Shown here one piece after another: positions 15,378-18,847 of a stretch of 18,847 nt of DNA. A program made the position numbers and the translations under genes. The notes beneath the pieces were generated by a model that was not told the DNA's origin, did not search any database, and worked only from the letters and a program-made list of their open reading frames with translations. Numbering within the stretch: the stretch's first letter is position 1; every line of letters starts with the position of its first letter. Source of the DNA: Burkholderiales bacterium UBA4615 (GTDB lineage Bacteria; Pseudomonadota; Gammaproteobacteria; Burkholderiales; Burkholderiaceae_E); the NCBI GenBank assembly GCA_002386465.1, contig DGIT01000152.1, positions 1-18,847 on the forward strand, given 5' to 3'.

Positions 15378-15454
15378 TGGCGGAGTGGACGGGACTCGAA
15401 CCCGCGACCCCCGGCGTGACAGGCCGGTATTCTAACCGACTGAACTACCACTCC
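15378..15454 (-). tRNA. tRNA-Asp (anticodon GTC)
   Basis: The minus strand folds as a full cloverleaf of 77 nt. The acceptor stem GGAGTGG/CCACTCC has discriminator G and an encoded CCA (15380-15378). The D-arm has AGTCGGTTAGA, the anticodon stem is CCGGC/GCCGG, and its loop CTGTCAC puts GTC at 15420-15418. The T-arm has GGTTCGAGTCC. It is followed by an intrinsic terminator. Short open frames on both strands here (for example one reading EWTGLEPATPGVTGRYSN) are translations of the tRNA gene and are not proteins. Confidence 0.98.
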
Positions 15455-15829
15455 TGAGACTGCTTCGTCGTTCATATCGAGGAAAAAAAACCGCGAAGTG
15501 ACCGACATCGTCGCATGGGCCTGGGACCGAATCACTCGGGCACCTGGCCGGCCCCTTGTGAGGGCTGCTGCATCACGCAGCAATCAGCGACAAGACTGCG
15601 AGTGTAGCAAAATTTTCGATCAGAGTGTGGCGCCTGCGCGGGCGTCCGGACCGTCGCACTGTAGCGCTCCGGCACAATCACCTGGCCCTGCGACATCACG
15701 CGCGCAGCGCTGCCGTTTGCGCACAAACGATTTCACATCATGACCCGCTACCGTCCCCTACAGCGTAACGCCGCGTAGTGTTGACAGTTTGCACCGAACC
15801 GGGCGCACGCAGCCCAAGGATCTTCGAAC
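15455..15829. other. 375-bp intergenic region between tRNA-Asp and the MetE-like gene
   Basis: No convincing gene was seen on either strand. The stretch holds a run of eight A at 15483-15490, a 6-bp hairpin TGCTGC/GCAGCA at 15566-15582, and on the minus strand an extended -10-like TGCTACACT (complement of 15601-15609). That could drive the tRNA with a leader of roughly 140 nt, but no -35 match was found. A TTGACA at 15781-15786 lacks a partner -10. I looked for a SAM-, SAH- or cobalamin-type riboswitch before the MetE-like gene and recognised none. Confidence 0.6.
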
Positions 15830-16867
15830 ATGCCCATGCCCACGCATCTGTTGCCCACCACCGTGGTGGGCAGTTACCCGCAGCCCGATTGGCTGATCAA
15901 TCGGCAGATGCTCTCGAAAATGGTTCCGCGCACACGGGTCAAGGAACTGTGGCGAGTCGCCCCGGAGTTTTTGGAGCAGGCCCAGGACGATGCCACGCTG
16001 CTGGCTATTCGCGACATGGAGCGCGCCGGCATCGACATCATCACCGATGGCGAAATGCGCCGCGAAAGCTATTCCAACCGATTTGCCACGGCGCTCGAAG
16101 GCATGGACAACGACACGCCCGGCGTCATTGTGTCGAGTGCGGGCAAAGAAACGCTGGTGCCGCGCGTGGTGGCGCGACTGCGCCGCACTGAACCCGTGGA
16201 GCGGCGTGACATGGAGTTCCTGCGACGCAATACCGCCTTTGCCGCCAAGATCACCCTGCCCGGCCCGTTCACCATGGCGCAGCAGGCCAAGAACGAGTTC
16301 TACAAGGACAACGAAGAGATGGCCATGGACTTCGCTGCGGCCGTCAACGCCGAGGCCCTGGATCTGCAGGCCGCTGGCGCCGATGTGATCCAGTTGGACG
16401 AGCCCTGGCTGCGCAATGATCCGGAAGCCGCCAAGCGTTATGCGGTGCAGGTCATCAACCGCGCACTGGAAGGCATTACTGTGCCCACCGTCGTGCATCT
16501 GTGCTTTGGGTATGCGGCGGTTGTACCCGGGCAAAAGCCCTCTGGCTATTCGTTTCTGCCCGGCTTGGCCGACAGCCGCGCGCGGCAAATATCGATCGAG
16601 GCGGCGCAGCCTAAACTCGATCTGGGGGTGCTGAGCGATCTGGCCGGCAAGAAGATCATGCTGGGTGTGCTCGATCTGGGCGACCACTCGATCGAAACGC
16701 CCAAGATCGTGGCGGCACGCATTCGCGCAGGCCTGAAATACGTGCCGGCTGAAAATCTGATCCCTGCGCCCGATTGCGGCATGAAATACCTGCCGCGGGA
16801 AGTGGCCTTCGGCAAGCTCAAGGCACTGGCCGAGGGGGCACGCATCGTGCGGGCGGAGTTGACCTGA
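15830..16867 (+). CDS. Stand-alone MetE catalytic-domain (cobalamin-independent methionine synthase-like) methyltransferase
   Basis: The 345-residue protein equals only the C-terminal TIM-barrel half of MetE (about 755 aa). It starts LLPTTVVGSYPQP, as core-MetE proteins do. The zinc site is complete: His223 and Cys225 in VVHLCFGY, Glu257 in ISIEAAQP, and Cys316 in PDCGMKYLP. The ITDGEMRRESY (about 66-76) and VIQLDEPW segments fit the homocysteine-binding face. It lacks the N-terminal half needed for polyglutamyl-folate use in full MetE. It may therefore use another methyl donor or partner, or act on another thiol; some core MetE proteins are folate-independent methionine synthases. AAGGA lies 9 bp before ATG 15830; a second ATG occurs two codons later. 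It is monocistronic as far as visible. Confidence 0.88.
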   Translation: MPMPTHLLPTTVVGSYPQPDWLINRQMLSKMVPRTRVKELWRVAPEFLEQAQDDATLLAIRDMERAGIDIITDGEMRRESYSNRFATALEGMDNDTPGVIVSSAGKETLVPRVVARLRRTEPVERRDMEFLRRNTAFAAKITLPGPFTMAQQAKNEFYKDNEEMAMDFAAAVNAEALDLQAAGADVIQLDEPWLRNDPEAAKRYAVQVINRALEGITVPTVVHLCFGYAAVVPGQKPSGYSFLPGLADSRARQISIEAAQPKLDLGVLSDLAGKKIMLGVLDLGDHSIETPKIVAARIRAGLKYVPAENLIPAPDCGMKYLPREVAFGKLKALAEGARIVRAELT

Positions 16868-17078
16868 CTCAGTCGGCTCAACCATTAAAAATACCCGCGA
16901 CCGCCAGCATTTTTGATCACTCCAAATATCGATCACCCGTCATGTCGGCCCGTGAAGATGGCCATACTGACCCGTCAGAAAATTATGTGTCACAGATAAG
17001 TTGAAAGAATGGCCCATGCCCGCGAGGCAAGGAGCACATGAGACAGAGCAGATTCGGTGAAGAACAGACGCGGATGGT
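16868..17078. other. Boundary between housekeeping region and metal-efflux locus
   Basis: This 211-bp gap is where base use shifts toward A/T-richer codons. It contains CTGAC-CC-GTCAG (16967-16978), and ACCCGTCA occurs twice in direct orientation (16935-16942 and 16970-16977). No gene, clear promoter or complete transposon end is recognisable. I infer a possible insertion boundary but cannot name an element. Confidence 0.4.
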
Positions 17079-17447
17079 ATGCTTGCGCGCATGGTTCGAT
17101 TCATAATCACCACGTGCCTTATTATTTGCACAGGCTGGCAGTCGCTGGCTTTTGCTGGATTTGCTGCGCTGGTTGCTGATGAAGATCGTAAGCAGCACGA
17201 ACTGCTTCATTTTGAAGGCGTCGCCCATCATCACGATGCGCATGGCGATCACTTTCATCAGGACGACTCACTAGCCTCGACCATTCACGTCCTGTCTGAC
17301 GCTGGTCAGTTCGCGCCAGTATTACCCTCACAGCAAGGTTCTCTACCCGGTATGCCCGGATCGGAGCAACCTACAGCAGACTATCTGACCTCCAGGGCAT
17401 TAATGATGCCCAACGGCCTGGATCGCCCCCCAAAACGATCGACCTGA
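17079..17447 (+). CDS. czcI: Small exported His-rich protein, CzcI-like
   Basis: The 122-residue product has a hydrophobic signal sequence (about 1-26, VRFIITTCLIICTGWQSLAFA) and then a His/Asp-rich stretch HHHDAHGDHFHQDD (about 49-63) expected to bind divalent metals in the periplasm. A proline-rich region follows, and the C-terminus LTSRALMMPNGLDRPPKRS resembles the ...RAPDRPQW... end of CzcI. CzcI-type proteins precede czcC in czcICBA operons and are linked to regulation of cobalt/zinc/cadmium efflux; the exact role is unsettled. A CzcC-like gene begins 112 bp downstream, in agreement. ATG 17079 is used; ATG 17091, four codons on, would give a tighter signal peptide. Neither has a clear ribosome site. 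Its codon use is less G/C-biased than that of the genes before 16870. Confidence 0.7.
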   Translation: MLARMVRFIITTCLIICTGWQSLAFAGFAALVADEDRKQHELLHFEGVAHHHDAHGDHFHQDDSLASTIHVLSDAGQFAPVLPSQQGSLPGMPGSEQPTADYLTSRALMMPNGLDRPPKRST

Positions 17448-17559
17448 CATTTGGCCGTTCTTGCGCTTGAAACTGCGCAGACTATTTTTCGGTTAAGTCC
17501 CTTCCTCAACGTACTGCGCAAGGCAGTGCGTGATTGGACGCAAATTGTCGATCCCCGTC

Positions 17560-18837
17560 ATGAAACCAACGACATGGCTTGGGCCATGGCAGTGCTTATG
17601 GACTCTAATGCCTTGGGCTTTGATGGGCATTGCTCTCGCTGCTCCGGCTTACGGGCAGGAGCCCGAAAATGTCCCTGTTAAGTCCTCAGAACAGGCGAGC
17701 TCACCTACGCTCAGCCAAGCCCTTGAGGCTGCCTGGCAAAGATCCCTGGAGGCCTCGCTATCACGTGGTCGGCAGGCGCGCGCTTCGGCTGACCAGACAG
17801 TGAGTCAAAGCTGGTTCGCTGGCGTTCCTGCCATTCGCCTCGGCCAACGCGAAGGCCTAACTGGCGACCCAGCGGCAGGCCGTGAAACGGAGGTGGCTTT
17901 CGTACTTCCTCTATGGCGGCTTGGACAACGTGCTGCGGATGCACTCGCGGCGCAATCTCAGTCAGGTTGGGCATTGGCGTTCGCACAAGCCGAGCGTTTG
18001 CGCCTGGCGGGTCGGCTGCGCGAAACGGCCGGCGCCTTGCAACTGGCTGACGTTAATATGCATCAAGCCCAAAGACAAGCAGAGGCCTTGGGTCAATTAG
18101 CAGTGGATGTCCAACGACGCGTGCGCGCGGGTGACCTTGCGCCTGCCGATTCGCTCGCTGCACGAGCTGAATGGCTCTCAGCGCAGTCGCAAGTGAGCTC
18201 GGCCAGGCAAGCTCTGGGCATGCAGCAGGCGAAGTGGCGCATGCTGACCGGTCTTCCGCCTTTCAAATTTCAGGCGTCCCTCGCACCGAAACTTTCCCAA
18301 ATTCCCGAAGCCCACCCTGAACTCCTCCTTGTCAGCGCCACGGTTGATTTGGCCCAACGTCGAGCGGACTTGGCACGTGTTCAACCCATGGATTCGCCGG
18401 AACTGACGCTTGGAATGCGTCAGGAGCGACCAGGGCAAGGGACAGGCCCACAGAGCAGTGTGGTGATGGCGATTCGAATGCCCTTGGGAGGGCAGGTCTA
18501 TCAACAGCCTCGCATTGCTACAGCGCTGAGTGAGCTGGATGTTGCGAAGACACAGGTGCAGAGAACTCGTGAGCGTTTGGAGGCCGACTTGGAACTGGCG
18601 CAGAGCGAGTTGAACCAAAGTCTTAACCAACTGCAAGCTGAGCGTGAGCGTGCAAGCTTGCTGGGTGAGCGTGCCCGGTTGATCGGCAAGTCGTTCCGTG
18701 CCGGCGAGACCGCTTTGCCGGAAATGCTCCGCGCGCTGGCCGCCGCTGCCAGCGCCGAGAGTGCGTATGCCCGCGAACAAATCAACCATCAATTGGCGAT
18801 TGCTCGCCTTGAACAAGCTTTAGGATTTGTTCCATGA
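17560..18837 (+). CDS. czcC: CzcC-type outer-membrane efflux channel (TolC family)
   Basis: The product is 425 aa from ATG 17560, chosen because it opens directly into a signal peptide (KPTTWLG then LMPWALMGIALAAPAYG, cleavage about residue 32); a GTG at 17530 would add ten residues. The mature protein shows two TolC-type halves rich in long Ala/Gln/Arg/Leu helices: LSQALEAAWQRSLEASLSRG at the start of the first and LDVAKTQVQRTRERLEADLELAQSELNQSLNQLQ (split) in the second. GTGPQSSVVMAIRMPLGG looks like a beta-barrel strand. This fits the outer-membrane component of an RND heavy-metal exporter. TGA overlaps the next gene's ATG. Other TolC-family substrates are possible; CzcC is favoured by the CzcI-like neighbour. 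Confidence 0.85.
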   Translation: MKPTTWLGPWQCLWTLMPWALMGIALAAPAYGQEPENVPVKSSEQASSPTLSQALEAAWQRSLEASLSRGRQARASADQTVSQSWFAGVPAIRLGQREGLTGDPAAGRETEVAFVLPLWRLGQRAADALAAQSQSGWALAFAQAERLRLAGRLRETAGALQLADVNMHQAQRQAEALGQLAVDVQRRVRAGDLAPADSLAARAEWLSAQSQVSSARQALGMQQAKWRMLTGLPPFKFQASLAPKLSQIPEAHPELLLVSATVDLAQRRADLARVQPMDSPELTLGMRQERPGQGTGPQSSVVMAIRMPLGGQVYQQPRIATALSELDVAKTQVQRTRERLEADLELAQSELNQSLNQLQAERERASLLGERARLIGKSFRAGETALPEMLRALAAAASAESAYAREQINHQLAIARLEQALGFVP

Positions 18838-18847
18838 GTAATCTGTT
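18834..18847 (+). CDS. Start of the next gene, probably a membrane-fusion subunit (partial)
   Basis: An ATG at 18834 overlaps the czcC stop (ATGA) and reads M-S-N-L before the window ends. The position after a CzcC-like gene suggests czcB (periplasmic adaptor), but only four codons are visible, so the identity rests on gene order alone. Confidence 0.5.

Noticed and set aside
15257..15583. Short open frames on both strands across the tRNA-Asp gene
   Set aside because: Their distinctive peptides (such as EWTGLEPATPGVTGRYSN) are translations of the tRNA and its complement, a well-known annotation artefact.
15781..15786. TTGACA as promoter -35 for the MetE-like gene
   Set aside because: No -10-like hexamer occurs 15-19 bp downstream; the sequence there is G/C-rich.
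15758..16936. 392-codon minus-strand open frame
   Set aside because: It lies opposite the MetE-like gene, whose zinc ligands and ribosome site are clear.

Overview
The window reads as a chromosomal segment of a high-GC betaproteobacterium, most likely Burkholderiales and perhaps close to Alcaligenaceae. This rests on G/C-rich third codon positions and on gene content and order: dapC-dapD-pilU-like-yffB-like-dapE-prmB in one run, and tRNA-Asp next to ppiD. The assignment is inferred from gene content; no database search was run.

Positions 1-8051 hold a tightly packed plus-strand run. After the last 35 codons of an unidentified gene come dapC and dapD (succinylase branch of diaminopimelate/lysine synthesis), a PilT/PilU-type ATPase, a Spx/ArsC-fold YffB-like protein, dapE, prmB (methyltransferase for ribosomal protein L3) and a YheS-type ABC-F ATPase. 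Stop/start overlaps at 3497-3501 and 6045-6048 suggest translational coupling. DapC, DapD and DapE supply three steps of meso-diaminopimelate synthesis. PrmB and the ABC-F protein concern translation. The pilus-type motor has no obvious link to either.

Positions 8052-8171, between the convergent ABC-F and GST genes, carry a 9-bp inverted repeat and a hexanucleotide microsatellite, (CCTTAG)6. A minus-strand glutathione S-transferase follows. Divergent from it are an APH-fold kinase and an acyl-CoA dehydrogenase that together look like a split version of the ACAD10/ACAD11 or LvaA/LvaC type, implying catabolism of hydroxylated acyl-CoAs through a phosphorylated intermediate. Their convergent boundary with a DUF1178 gene holds a strong stem-loop at 11604-11644.

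Positions 11711-15454 contain the DUF1178 protein (minus), mnmH (plus; tRNA 2-selenouridine synthase), ppiD (minus; periplasmic chaperone/PPIase) and tRNA-Asp(GTC) with its own intrinsic terminator (minus).

Positions 15455-18847 begin with a 375-bp gap and a stand-alone MetE catalytic-domain protein. After about 16870 the sequence becomes less G/C-biased and enters a heavy-metal efflux locus: a small His-rich CzcI-like exported protein, a CzcC-type outer-membrane channel, and the first codons of the next gene, probably the membrane-fusion subunit. This end may be horizontally acquired.

I found no clear evidence of an entirely new system. The strongest leads are the kinase/dehydrogenase pair, the microsatellite and the convergent-gene stem-loop.
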